Positions 16,482-28,052 of a stretch of 64,000 bases of DNA are shown in pieces (within the stretch, counting starts at the first letter, position 1; each line of letters begins with the position of its first letter). The stretch comes from Streptomyces noursei (GTDB taxonomy: Bacteria; Actinomycetota; Actinomycetes; Streptomycetales; Streptomycetaceae). Location: NCBI RefSeq assembly GCF_016917755.1, contig NZ_CP070326.1, forward strand, positions 9,238,001 through 9,302,000. The letters run 5' to 3'. The notes under the pieces were generated by a model. That model saw only the letters and a list, made by a program, of their open reading frames with translations. It was not told the DNA's origin and made no database searches. Position numbers and translations under genes: made by a program.

Positions 16482-17093
16482 ATGCCGATCACACCTGCCA
16501 ACGGACAGACCGCCGGAGCCTCCGCGGTGGGCGCGCCGGAGGACGCCGCCGAGCCGATCATGCTGGAGCTGGTCGACGAGGACGGCACGACGATCGGCAC
16601 CGCGGAGAAGCTCGCGGCGCACCAGGCCCCCGGGCAGTTGCACCGGGCGTTCTCGGTCTTCCTCTTCGACGAGAAGGGGCGGCTGCTGCTCCAGCGCCGG
16701 GCGCTGTCGAAGTACCACTCCCCCGGTGTGTGGTCCAACACCTGCTGCGGTCACCCGTACCCGGGCGAGACGCCGTTCGCGGCGGCGTCCCGGCGGACCG
16801 CGGAGGAGCTCGGGGTCGCCCCCGCACTGCTGGCCGAGGCAGGGACGGTGCGCTACAACCATCCCGACCCGGACTCCGGGCTGGTGGAGCAGGAGTACAA
16901 CCACCTGTTCGTGGGGCTGCTGCGGACCGAGCCGGCGCCGGAGCCCGCCGAGATCGCCGAGGTCGCGTTCGTCACGCCGGAGGAGCTGGCCGAGCGGCAT
17001 GCCCGGCTGCCGTTCTCCGCGTGGTTCATGACCGTGCTGGACGCGGCACGTCCGGCGGTCCGCGAGCTCACCGGGAAGTCGGCGGGCTGGTAG
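16482..17093 (+). CDS. idi: Isopentenyl-diphosphate delta-isomerase, type I
   Basis: 203-aa Nudix-fold isomerase interconverting IPP and DMAPP, feeding the hopanoid operon nearby. The catalytic cysteine motif NTCCGHP, the Nudix-like block ASRRTAEELGV and the glutamate-containing EQEYNHLF are all present. The ATG at 16482 is preceded by AAGG at good distance; an ATG two codons earlier overlaps that site. The 3' end overlaps the convergent ATPase gene by 26 bases. The roughly 25-residue N-terminal extension is low-complexity. Confidence 0.95.
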   Translation: MPITPANGQTAGASAVGAPEDAAEPIMLELVDEDGTTIGTAEKLAAHQAPGQLHRAFSVFLFDEKGRLLLQRRALSKYHSPGVWSNTCCGHPYPGETPFAAASRRTAEELGVAPALLAEAGTVRYNHPDPDSGLVEQEYNHLFVGLLRTEPAPEPAEIAEVAFVTPEELAERHARLPFSAWFMTVLDAARPAVRELTGKSAGW

Positions 17094-17565
17094 CGAGCGG
17101 GGCCAGGGGCAGCTCGGCCCAGATGGCCTTGCCGCCGCCCGCGGTGTGCGCCACGTCGCACTTGCCGCCCACCTCCGCGGTGAGCGCCTTGACCAGCCAC
17201 AGCCCTCGGCCGCCGACGTCGCCTTCGTCCGCCTCCAGCGCCTTGGGGCGGTAGGGGTGGTCGTCCTCGACGGCGACCCGTAGCCAGTTGGCGCCGAGGG
17301 TGAGCTGGACGGCGATCTGGGGGGAGAGCAACGCGGCGTGCCGGACGGCGTTGGTGACCAGCTCGGAGACGATCAGCAGCAGCGTGTCCAGGATGGCGTC
17401 GGCGACGGGCACGTGCTGTTCGGCGAGCAGATCCCGGACCGCGTGGCGTGCCTGGGGCACCGACGACTCCAGTGCCGGGGCGGTGAACCGCCAGACACCT
17501 TCGTACGCGAGCGGGGAGGTCAGCTCCTCGGGGGGTTCTGCAGAAGGTCCGGAAGGCATCCTCAC
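17068..17565 (-). CDS. ATP-binding anti-sigma-type regulator (HATPase_c)
   Basis: 165-aa GHKL ATPase of the RsbW/SpoIIAB-like family abundant in Streptomyces. The N box is VSELVTNAVRHA and the G1-type box is VEDDHPYRP; the G2 box is GGRGLWLVKALT, with a final GGGKAIWAEL. It would bind a sigma factor or anti-anti-sigma factor; no partner gene is adjacent. The GTG at 17565 or ATG at 17559 both lack a clear ribosome site, so translation may be leaderless or weak. The gene converges on idi with a 26-base tail overlap. Confidence 0.85.
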   Translation of the reverse strand: MRMPSGPSAEPPEELTSPLAYEGVWRFTAPALESSVPQARHAVRDLLAEQHVPVADAILDTLLLIVSELVTNAVRHAALLSPQIAVQLTLGANWLRVAVEDDHPYRPKALEADEGDVGGRGLWLVKALTAEVGGKCDVAHTAGGGKAIWAELPLAPLATSPPTSR

Positions 17566-17761
17566 ACGACGAGTGTTGAGAATGTGCTGGTCCGGACCGG
17601 CCTCCTGAACACAAGTCAGCGCCTATCGACGCCTTTTGGTCGATTCTGACGTGATTGATCTGCCTCGCGACGCGTCTCGTCACCTTTCCGTCGCTTTTCT
17701 TTGGTGGCGCCCCGGACCGGACGCCGGATCTCCGCCGATACCGCCGCGGCCGGGGTATGGA

Positions 17762-18352
17762 TCAAGCCACTCTTCCCTCCTCCACCATGCCGACCACGCG
17801 CCGGCCGCCGATTCCCATGGCGAGCAGGCCCAGCCCGTCGAAGAGCAGTGCCAGGGAGAAGAAGCAGCCGATGACGTAGAGGCTGCTGTGCGGCCAGCTG
17901 GCGAGGACCAGGGCGCCCAGCAGGATGCCGAGCGCCCCCTGGAGCAGCGTCCAGCCGAACTGCGGCCCGCGCACCACCACGGCGCCGGCCAGCCGGAACA
18001 GCCCGCCGGTCAGGAAGAGCAGGGCCGCGAACATGGTCAGTGCGGCGGCGGTGGCCTCGGGCAGGCGGAGCACCACCACCCCGGCCGCGATGTTCAGCGC
18101 CGCGACGATCACCGCGAGCCAGAAGAAGTTCGAGCCCCGGGACTGGATGGCGTGCACCAGCCCCACCACGCCGCCGATCAGCAGCAGCCAGCCGAAGAGC
18201 AGCATCGTGGTGAGGGTGGCCACGGCGACGTAGATCAGCCCGACGATCCCGGCCAGGACGAGGACGGCCCCCAGGACCGCGAGCAGCCCGAAGCTCCGCC
18301 CCAAACGGGCCGCCGTCGGACTGCGCCGGGAAGACTTGGACTTGCCGGCCAT
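17762..18352 (-). CDS. HdeD-like membrane protein
   Basis: 196-aa integral membrane protein with a basic cytosolic N-terminus (MAGKSKSSRRSP), then about six hydrophobic segments arranged as repeats. FGWLLLIGGVVGLVHAIQSR and later FFSLALLFDGLGLLAMGI are characteristic of the HdeD/DUF308 acid-resistance family. GAGGAGGCG precedes the ATG. It is a single-gene unit between the ATPase gene and the tRNA. A stress-related membrane role is a family inference; the exact function is unknown. Confidence 0.82.
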   Translation of the reverse strand: MAGKSKSSRRSPTAARLGRSFGLLAVLGAVLVLAGIVGLIYVAVATLTTMLLFGWLLLIGGVVGLVHAIQSRGSNFFWLAVIVAALNIAAGVVVLRLPEATAAALTMFAALLFLTGGLFRLAGAVVVRGPQFGWTLLQGALGILLGALVLASWPHSSLYVIGCFFSLALLFDGLGLLAMGIGGRRVVGMVEEGRVA

Positions 18353-18444
18353 CACCGCCTCCTCGATCGGGGACCGTTTTTCCCGGTATACCGCGTATGG
18401 GGAGAGGTGGCAGGGCGAGCGGGGAGCGCTGGTGGGCACATACG

Positions 18445-18480
18445 ACAGCAGGTCCGGTGCCTGGGCACCGGACCTGCTGT
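18445..18480 (-). terminator. Terminator downstream of tRNA-fMet
   Basis: A perfect 16-bp inverted repeat (18445-18460 and 18465-18480) with a four-base loop starts ten bases after the mature 3' end of the tRNA. It is one of the strongest hairpins in the window and lies exactly where a tRNA terminator is expected. Confidence 0.75.
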
Positions 18481-18489
18481 TCTTCTGAG

Positions 18490-18563
18490 TAGCGGGGACA
18501 GGATTTGAACCTGCGACCTCTGGGTTATGAGCCCAGCGAGCTACCGAGCTGCTCCACCCCGCG
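18490..18563 (-). tRNA. Initiator tRNA-Met (CAT anticodon)
   Basis: 74 bases folding into a full cloverleaf: 7-bp acceptor with a C1:U72 mismatch, D-stem GAGC/GCTC, anticodon stem CTGGG/CCCAG with loop CTCATAA, variable AGGTC, and T-arm GCAGG-TTCAAAT-CCTGT. The mismatched first pair and the three consecutive G:C pairs below the anticodon loop are the hallmarks of initiator tRNA. The 3' CCA is not encoded (CTC follows A73). Confidence 0.97.
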
Positions 18564-18575
18564 TCGGCTCGGATT

Positions 18576-18604
18576 ACCTTACGGGGTCCCCGCCCCGGAA
18601 ACAA
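18576..18604 (-). promoter_or_regulatory. Promoter for tRNA-fMet
   Basis: On the minus strand, TTGTTT (18604-18599) and TAAGGT (18581-18576) are separated by 17 bases. They would start transcription about five to seven bases before the tRNA. It fits a housekeeping sigma (HrdB) promoter. Confidence 0.55.
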
Positions 18605-18643
18605 ATCGAATGCCGGAGCGGGCCGGGGCCGCATCGTGCCAGG

Positions 18644-20296
<1,653 letters not shown>

Positions 20297-20338
20297 CAGA
20301 CCGCCGATCGTATCCGGCCGGGCGCGCGGCGGCCGCTC

Positions 20339-20344
20339 TAATAT
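20339..20344 (+). promoter_or_regulatory. -10 element giving a leaderless transcript
   Basis: TAATAT is followed by six bases and then the ATG of the enoyl-CoA hydratase gene, so the predicted start of transcription is the A of the ATG. No ribosome site is present. Confidence 0.6.
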
Positions 20345-20350
20345 CCGGGC

Positions 20351-21121
20351 ATGGAACCGGGACTGAAGACGCATGTCAGCGGTGGTACGGCGACCGTCAC
20401 CATCAGCAACACGGGCAAGCGCAATGCGATGACCGTCCAGATGTGGCGGGAGCTGCCGCCGCTGCTGGCGCGGCTGGCGGACGACCGCGCGGTGCGGGCG
20501 CTGGTGCTGACCGGGGACGGCGGGACGTTCTGCGCGGGGGCGGACATCGGTTCGCTGCGGGACGCGTCGGGCGCTTCGCAGGGGCTGGCGGTGGTGGCCG
20601 AGGAGGCGTTGGCGGCCTTTCCGCGGCCGACGGTGGCGGCGATACGCGGCTACTGCGTGGGCGGCGGCGCCCAGCTGGCGGCCGCCTGCGATCTGCGGTT
20701 CGCGGAGGAGGGGGCGCTGTTCGGGGTGACGCCCGCCAAGCTGGGGGTGGCCTATCCGGCGTCCGCGACCCGGCGGCTGGTCCGGCTGGTGGGACTGTCG
20801 GCCGCCAAGTACCTGTTGTTCTCCGGTGAGTTGATCGACTGCGCGCGGGCGTTGCGGACCGGGCTGGTGGACAAGGTGGTGGCCGAGGGCGAGCTGGACA
20901 AGCGGATCGCGGAGTTCACGGCCGTGCTGGCGAGCCGGTCGCTGCTGACCCAGACCGCGGCGAAGGAGCTGGCCAACGGGACGTGGGACGTGCCGCCGGA
21001 GGAGGCGGAGGCGCGCGGGGCGCACTGGGCGGCGCAGGCGCGGGAGAGCGGCGAGACCGCGGAGGGTGCCGCCGCCTTCCTGGAGCGCCGGGCGCCGCGG
21101 TTCACGTGGCCCGAGGACTGA
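20351..21121 (+). CDS. Enoyl-CoA hydratase/isomerase family protein
   Basis: 256-aa crotonase-fold protein. The oxyanion-hole elements are readable as FCAGADIGSL near residue 58 and GYCVGGGAQLAAACDLRFA near residue 100. The usual catalytic glutamate pair is only partly recognisable, so the substrate is open. It stands alone between ABC-F (divergent, about 55 bases away) and the DJ-1-like gene (convergent). The mRNA is probably leaderless, judged from the -10 box spacing and lack of a ribosome site. Confidence 0.88.
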   Translation: MEPGLKTHVSGGTATVTISNTGKRNAMTVQMWRELPPLLARLADDRAVRALVLTGDGGTFCAGADIGSLRDASGASQGLAVVAEEALAAFPRPTVAAIRGYCVGGGAQLAAACDLRFAEEGALFGVTPAKLGVAYPASATRRLVRLVGLSAAKYLLFSGELIDCARALRTGLVDKVVAEGELDKRIAEFTAVLASRSLLTQTAAKELANGTWDVPPEEAEARGAHWAAQARESGETAEGAAAFLERRAPRFTWPED

Positions 21122-21123
21122 GC

Positions 21124-21149
21124 CGCCGGCCACCACTCCGCGGCCGGCG
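21124..21149. terminator. Bidirectional hairpin
   Basis: CGCCGGCC (21124-21131) and GGCCGGCG (21142-21149) lie between two converging genes, immediately after the hydratase stop and 20 bases from the DJ-1 gene stop. Confidence 0.5.
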
Positions 21150-21169
21150 ACCCCCTTCCTGACGGTCCG

Positions 21170-21841
21170 TCACTTCTCCTGGAGGGGCGCGCCCCGCCAG
21201 CGCCGGCCGGTCAGGATGGAGCGGCTGTTGTCCCGCATGGCCGCGACGACCTCGGCCGGGGCCTTGTCCGGGGCGCCCGCGTCATAGGGCGGCTGGGGGT
21301 CGTACTCGATGCCGAGCTGGATGCTCTGCGCGACGACGTCCCCGGCGATCCGGCCGGCGAGGGCGAGGCCCATGTCGATACCGGAGGAGACGCCGGCGGC
21401 GGTGACGTACTTGCCGTCGAAGACCACCCGCTCCCCGGTCGGCTCGGCCCCCATCGTGGACAGCTGGTCCAGCGCGAGCCAGTGGGTGGTGGCCCGGCGG
21501 CCCTTGAGGAGACCGGCGGCGGCGAGGAGGAGCGAGCCGGTGCACACCGAGGTGGTCCAGGTGGTGCCGGCGTCCACCGCCCGGATCCAGTCGTGCAGCG
21601 GCCCGTCCTCCATGATCGCGGTCTGCCCGGGGCCGCCCGGGACGACCAGGATGTCCGGCGCGGTGACCTCGTCCAGCGTGGCGTCCACGACCAGGCCGAG
21701 GGAGCCCTTGTCGCTGCGGTGCACTCCGGTGCGCTCGGCGACGAAGACCACCTCGGCGCCCGGGACGAGGCCGAGCGTCTCGTAGGGGCCGATGGCGTCG
21801 AGGGCGGTGAAGCGGTCGTAGAGAAGGACGGCGATCTGCAT
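21170..21841 (-). CDS. DJ-1/PfpI family protein
   Basis: 223-aa class I glutamine-amidotransferase-like protein of the PfpI/isocyanide hydratase group. The nucleophile elbow is TSVCTGSLLLAAAGLL (Cys) and an acidic residue lies early in LDAIGPYETL. GAGGAACCC precedes the ATG. It lies 61 bases downstream of a GlxA-type regulator with a related domain, so the two form a likely pair in which the regulator controls this enzyme. The isocyanide hydratase reaction is one candidate; glyoxalase or protein repair are others. Confidence 0.85.
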   Translation of the reverse strand: MQIAVLLYDRFTALDAIGPYETLGLVPGAEVVFVAERTGVHRSDKGSLGLVVDATLDEVTAPDILVVPGGPGQTAIMEDGPLHDWIRAVDAGTTWTTSVCTGSLLLAAAGLLKGRRATTHWLALDQLSTMGAEPTGERVVFDGKYVTAAGVSSGIDMGLALAGRIAGDVVAQSIQLGIEYDPQPPYDAGAPDKAPAEVVAAMRDNSRSILTGRRWRGAPLQEK

Positions 21842-21902
21842 GGGTTCCTCGTTCCTGTCGTTCCTGGTGTGTGGCGTGTGGTGGTCGGGGCGGATGGGCG
21901 GG

Positions 21903-22862
21903 TCAGGGCCGGGGGGCGGGGCGGAAGCGGCGGCGGTATTCGGCCGGGGAGGCGCCGAGGACCCGGACGAAGGCGCGGCGCATCGCCTCGGTGGTGCCGT
22001 AGCCGCACTGCCGGGAGATCTGCTCGATGCCGTCGGCGGTGTCCTCCAGGCGCCGCCGGGCGGCCTCCAGGCGGACCCGGTCGACGTAGCGGCCGGGCGT
22101 CATCCCGGTCTCGTCGCGGAAGGCGCGGGCGAAGTGCCGCGGGGAGAGCCCGGCGCGGTCGGCCAGCGCCTCGACGCACAGGTCCGCCGCCGGGTTCTCG
22201 GTGATCCACTGCTGGACGTCGCGCAGCGGACGGCGCTCCGCGGTCTGCGCGGCGAGCTGGGCGCTGAACTGGGTCTGGTTGCCCGGCCGGCGCAGGAAGA
22301 CCACCAGATAGCGGGCGATGGCCAGTGCGAGGTCGCGGCCGAGGTCCTCCTCGACCAGGGCCAGCGCGAGGTCGATCCCGGCCGTGACGCCCGCGGAGGT
22401 GGCCACGTTGCCGTCGCGCACGTAGATCGGCTCGGATTCGACGCGGACCGCGGGATGGCGTGCGGCGAGGGCGTCGCACAGGCTCCAGTGGGTGGTGGCG
22501 CGGCGACCGTCGAGCAGTCCGGCCGCGGCCAGCAGGAAGGCGCCGCTGCAGACCGAGACCACCCGGCGGGCGCGGGGCGCGTGCACGGCCAGCCAGTCGA
22601 CCAGCCGCGGGTCGGGGATCCGGGTGCCGTCGCCGCCCGGTACGACGAGGGTGTGCGGCGGTTCGGCGGCGTCGAGCGCGAGGTCCGGGACGAGGGTCAG
22701 GCCGCTGGTGGTGCGGACCGGGGCGCCGTCCGGGCCGGCGGTGCGGATGCGGTAGGCGCCGGGGACGCCGCCGCAGGCCCCGTTGAAGACCTCGACCGGG
22801 CCGGTCACGTCGAGGCTCTGCACGTCGTCGAAGAGGACGACCAGCACGTCGCGCTGTTCCAT
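21903..22862 (-). CDS. GlxA family regulator (DJ-1 domain plus AraC HTH)
   Basis: 319-aa transcription factor. The N-terminal half is an amidotransferase-like ligand domain (VVSVCSGAFLLAAAGLLDGR keeps the Cys). The C-terminal half is a double helix-turn-helix of the AraC type (LSPRHFARAFRDETG and ISRQCGYGTTEAMRRAF). The start at 22862 is favoured by AGGA eight bases upstream; an ATG three codons earlier is possible. It probably controls the downstream DJ-1 gene. The divergent SCO6745-like gene is 132 bases away and could share its operator. Confidence 0.87.
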   Translation of the reverse strand: MEQRDVLVVLFDDVQSLDVTGPVEVFNGACGGVPGAYRIRTAGPDGAPVRTTSGLTLVPDLALDAAEPPHTLVVPGGDGTRIPDPRLVDWLAVHAPRARRVVSVCSGAFLLAAAGLLDGRRATTHWSLCDALAARHPAVRVESEPIYVRDGNVATSAGVTAGIDLALALVEEDLGRDLALAIARYLVVFLRRPGNQTQFSAQLAAQTAERRPLRDVQQWITENPAADLCVEALADRAGLSPRHFARAFRDETGMTPGRYVDRVRLEAARRRLEDTADGIEQISRQCGYGTTEAMRRAFVRVLGASPAEYRRRFRPAPRP

Positions 22863-22994
22863 GGCATCCATCCTGGTCAGCGATGCCGATGGCGGCAATG
22901 ACTGATTTCCCACTTTTCCTGCCATGGCCGGTCGGCGACCATGGAGCGCCCCACGGGGGGTGGCGCCATACCGACGGGTCGGTAACCTGCTCGC

Positions 22995-23864
22995 ATGACC
23001 TCTTCCAGCGCACTGCCCGATCGGGCCGGCCGGCACTGCCACAACGTCCTCAACCCCTTCCACTCGGCGCACTACTTCGCACCGGAACTCGGCGCCGAGA
23101 TGGCGGGGTTGGGCGTGAACGGGCGCGCCGGGTACTTCGTCTCCCGGAGCGCTCCCATGGGCGTGGTGGGCCCGGGAACGGTCGCCGCGACCTTCTACTC
23201 CTTCAAGTACGAGCTGATCGCCGAGCACCTCCCGCAGGCGTGGCGGAGCACCACGCCGCAGGCCGTCCTGGAAGCGCGGCTGCGCGCGGCGGACGCCACG
23301 TTGCACCGGCTGCTCGGCGCCGAGGCGCTGGAGTCGCCGGAGATGGCCGAGGCGGCGAAGCTGGCGCTGCGCGCCACCGAGGGCTGTACCCGGCACGCCC
23401 GGCCGCTGTACGCCGCGCACGCCGACCTGCCGGTGCCCGACGCGCCGCACCTCGCCTACTGGCACGCCACCACGCTGCTGCGCGAACACCGCGGCGACGG
23501 CCACCTGGTGGCCCTGCTGGACGCCGAGCTGGACCCGCTGGAGGCGCTGGTCACGCACACCGCCAGCGGGCGCGGGATGAACTACCGCGGCATCCTGGCG
23601 ACCCGCGGCTGGTCGCAGGAGGAGCTGACGGCGGCCCAGGAGCGGCTGCGCGAACGCGGACTGCTGGGCGGCGCGGACGAGCTGACCGAGGCCGGTGCGA
23701 CGCTGCGCAAGGACCTGGAGCGGACGACGGACCGGCTGGACCGGGCGCCGTACGAACACCTGGGGGCGGCGGGCGTGGCCCGGCTGACCGAACTGGCGGG
23801 CGCCTTCGCCGCCCGCCTCATGGAGGCCGGGGCGTTCCCCGCCAGCCTGTTCGACAAGGAGTAG
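22995..23864 (+). CDS. SCO6745 family protein
   Basis: 289-aa protein of an actinobacterial family that I recognise from NHVLNPFHSAHYF-like and AATFYSFKYELI blocks. Here they read VLNPFHSAHYFAPEL and AATFYSFKYELIAEHLP. The C-terminal half looks like a winged-helix fold (NYRGILATRGWSQEELTAA...), as in MarR-like proteins. The family is linked in the literature only loosely to regulation (SalK-like). No enzymatic motif is visible. It is followed by a clear hairpin terminator. Confidence 0.75.
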   Translation: MTSSSALPDRAGRHCHNVLNPFHSAHYFAPELGAEMAGLGVNGRAGYFVSRSAPMGVVGPGTVAATFYSFKYELIAEHLPQAWRSTTPQAVLEARLRAADATLHRLLGAEALESPEMAEAAKLALRATEGCTRHARPLYAAHADLPVPDAPHLAYWHATTLLREHRGDGHLVALLDAELDPLEALVTHTASGRGMNYRGILATRGWSQEELTAAQERLRERGLLGGADELTEAGATLRKDLERTTDRLDRAPYEHLGAAGVARLTELAGAFAARLMEAGAFPASLFDKE

Positions 23865-23885
23865 TCGCACCCGCCTCCTCGTGGC

Positions 23886-23920
23886 CGCCGGGGTGTGGTG
23901 CGTCTTCTCACACCCCGGCG
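23886..23920 (+). terminator. Terminator after the SCO6745-like gene
   Basis: CGCCGGGGTGTG (23886-23897) pairs perfectly with CACACCCCGGCG (23909-23920), 12 bp with an 11-base loop, 22 bases past the stop codon. Confidence 0.7.
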
Positions 23921-24006
23921 CTCCCGGCCGGGCGGTGCGACAGTCCGGGCCGCCAACCGGCACAATGCAGGCTCAGGAAAGTCGCTGGAAGGCGGGCAGG
24001 ATCAAC

Positions 24007-26442
<2,436 letters not shown>

Positions 26443-26461
26443 CCGCGATGGCCTGACGGTG

Positions 26462-26496
26462 GATCGGGGCGGGCGGCACTGCTGCCCGCCCCGATC
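26462..26496 (+). terminator. Terminator after tex
   Basis: GATCGGGGCGGGC (26462-26474) pairs perfectly with GCCCGCCCCGATC (26484-26496), 13 bp with a nine-base loop, 20 bases after the stop codon. Confidence 0.78.
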
Positions 26497-26580
26497 GCGC
26501 GCTGCGCACCCCACCCGGCCCCGGGAGCGCTGCACCGCGAGCGATGAACCGGGAACGACAGACCGAGAGCGACAAATCCG

Positions 26581-26610
26581 TGGACGGGCGCCGGGCCGCC
26601 CGATTAGCCT
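26581..26610 (+). promoter_or_regulatory. Promoter of the drug-exporter leader
   Basis: TGGACG (26581-26586) and TAGCCT (26605-26610) with an 18-base spacer predict transcription starting at about 26617-26618, the GTG of the nine-codon leader ORF. The leader ORF would therefore be translated from a leaderless RNA. Confidence 0.5.
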
Positions 26611-26617
26611 GCGGATC

Positions 26618-26647
26618 GTGACCAGCCCCGAGTCCTCAAGACGCTAG
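26618..26647 (+). CDS. Nine-codon leader peptide of the MFS exporter
   Basis: GTG-ACC-AGC-CCC-GAG-TCC-TCA-AGA-CGC-TAG encodes MTSPESSRR. It begins at the predicted transcription start, and its stop codon falls at the base of hairpin 26646-26670. Chloramphenicol-resistance genes of the cat and cmlA type are switched on by drug-stalled ribosomes on such leaders, and the cmlA leader is, as I recall, also nine codons long. The downstream gene is a chloramphenicol-type exporter. Direct proof of translation is lacking. Confidence 0.6.
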   Translation: MTSPESSRR

Positions 26648-26692
26648 CCACCGGGCGTCGTCCGGTGGCTGTTCGACCTTCTCCGCCACCGG
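26646..26692 (+). promoter_or_regulatory. Competing hairpins, attenuator-like
   Basis: AGCCACCGG (26646-26654) can pair with CCGGTGGCT (26662-26670). That second arm can instead pair with GCCACCGG (26685-26692). These are mutually exclusive 9-bp and 8-bp stems, the classic layout of an attenuator. A ribosome stalled on the nine-codon leader would cover the first arm and favour the second stem. A further hairpin (GTCGGC/GCCGAC, 26769-26783) follows. Whether transcription or translation is controlled cannot be told by eye. Confidence 0.6.
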
Positions 26693-26833
26693 ACCGCCTT
26701 CTTCAGACAGGTCTTGTTCCTTGCGGTAGCCGGGGCTGCCGCTTCCTCCACCGGCCGTACCGATCGCCGTCGGCCTTGCCGACGCCGCCCTTCGGCCCGT
26801 GCCGGTCCTTGGTGTGGTTGCGGAGATTTTTCT

Positions 26834-28030
26834 ATGCCGTTCACTCTCTACATGCTTGCGCTGGCGGTTTTCGCGCAGGGCACGTCCGAGTTCATGCTGT
26901 CCGGGCTGATCCCGGACATCGCCGCCGACCTCCAGGTGTCCATCCCGGCCGCCGGCGCGCTCACTTCGGCGTTCGCGGCCGGGATGGTCGTCGGGGCGCC
27001 GCTGATGGCGCTGCTCAGCCGGCGCTGGCCGCGGCGGCGCGCCCTGTTGGTCTTCCTGATCGCCTTTCTCCTGGTGCACGTCGTGGGCGCGGTGACCACC
27101 GACTTCGGCGTGCTGCTGGCCACCCGGGTGGTGGCGGCGCTGGCCAACGCGGGATTCCTGGCGGTGGCGTTGGCGACCGCGGCCGCGATGGCCGCGCCGG
27201 GCGCCACGGGCCGGGCCACCTCCGTCCTGTTGGGCGGCACGACGCTGGCCTGCATCGTGGGCGTCCCGGCCGGTGCCGTGCTGGGGCAGGAGTGGGGCTG
27301 GCGCTCGGCGTTCTGGGCGGTGGCCGCGGTGTCGGTGCCGGCGGTGATCGCCATCATGGCGTCGGTCCCGGGCGGTCCGGCCGGTGCCGGCACCGGGGCG
27401 GGCGGTGCCGGCGGTGAGCTGCGGGCCCTGCGCCGTCCGCGGCTGCTGGTGGCGCTGCTGCTGGGGGCACTGGTCAACGGTGCCACGTTCTGCACCTTCA
27501 CCTACCTCGCGCCGCTGGTCACCGGTGTCACCGGTTTCGGTGCCGCCGGGGTGCCGGTGGTGCTGGCACTGTTCGGGCTGGGTTCGTTCGTCGGGGTCAC
27601 GGCCGGCGGACGGCTGGCGGACCGGCGGCCCCGTCCGCTGCTCGCCATCGGGGGCGCGGCGCTGCTCGTGGGTTGGGTGGTGTTCGCGCTGACGGCCGGG
27701 AACGCGGTGGCCACCGTCGTGCTGGTCCTCGTCCAGGGGACCCTGTCGTTCGCGGTCGGCTCCACCCTGATCGCCCAGGTGCTCTACGCGGCGGTCGAAG
27801 CGCCCACGCTGGGCGGCGGGTTCGCGACCGCCGCGCTCAATGTCGGCGCCGCGGCCGGCCCGTGGTGGGGCGGCGTCGCGCTCGCCGCCGGCTTCGGCTA
27901 CCGCGCGCCGCTGTGGGTCAGCGCCCTGCTGGTGGCCGTGGCGCTGGCGGTCGGCGGTGCGGCGGAGGGGGTGCGGGTCCGCCGGCGGGCGGCCGGCGGT
28001 GCCCCGGAGGCGCCGGCGCCGGCCCGGTGA
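26834..28030 (+). CDS. Cmx/CmrA-type chloramphenicol MFS exporter
   Basis: 398-aa drug:proton antiporter with the family's twelve-helix layout. The start MPFTLYMLALAVFAQGTSEF is typical of the Cmx/CmlR group, and the second block GMVVGAPLMALLSRRWPRRR is the MFS loop 2-3 motif. GWRSAFWAVAAVS matches the helix 5-6 region. GGAG is eight bases before the ATG. Expression is probably drug-inducible through the leader and hairpins upstream. The substrate is inferred from family; fluorinated phenicols are equally possible. Confidence 0.87.
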   Translation: MPFTLYMLALAVFAQGTSEFMLSGLIPDIAADLQVSIPAAGALTSAFAAGMVVGAPLMALLSRRWPRRRALLVFLIAFLLVHVVGAVTTDFGVLLATRVVAALANAGFLAVALATAAAMAAPGATGRATSVLLGGTTLACIVGVPAGAVLGQEWGWRSAFWAVAAVSVPAVIAIMASVPGGPAGAGTGAGGAGGELRALRRPRLLVALLLGALVNGATFCTFTYLAPLVTGVTGFGAAGVPVVLALFGLGSFVGVTAGGRLADRRPRPLLAIGGAALLVGWVVFALTAGNAVATVVLVLVQGTLSFAVGSTLIAQVLYAAVEAPTLGGGFATAALNVGAAAGPWWGGVALAAGFGYRAPLWVSALLVAVALAVGGAAEGVRVRRRAAGGAPEAPAPAR

Positions 28031-28052
28031 ACGGCCCCGCCCGGCCGCCGGG

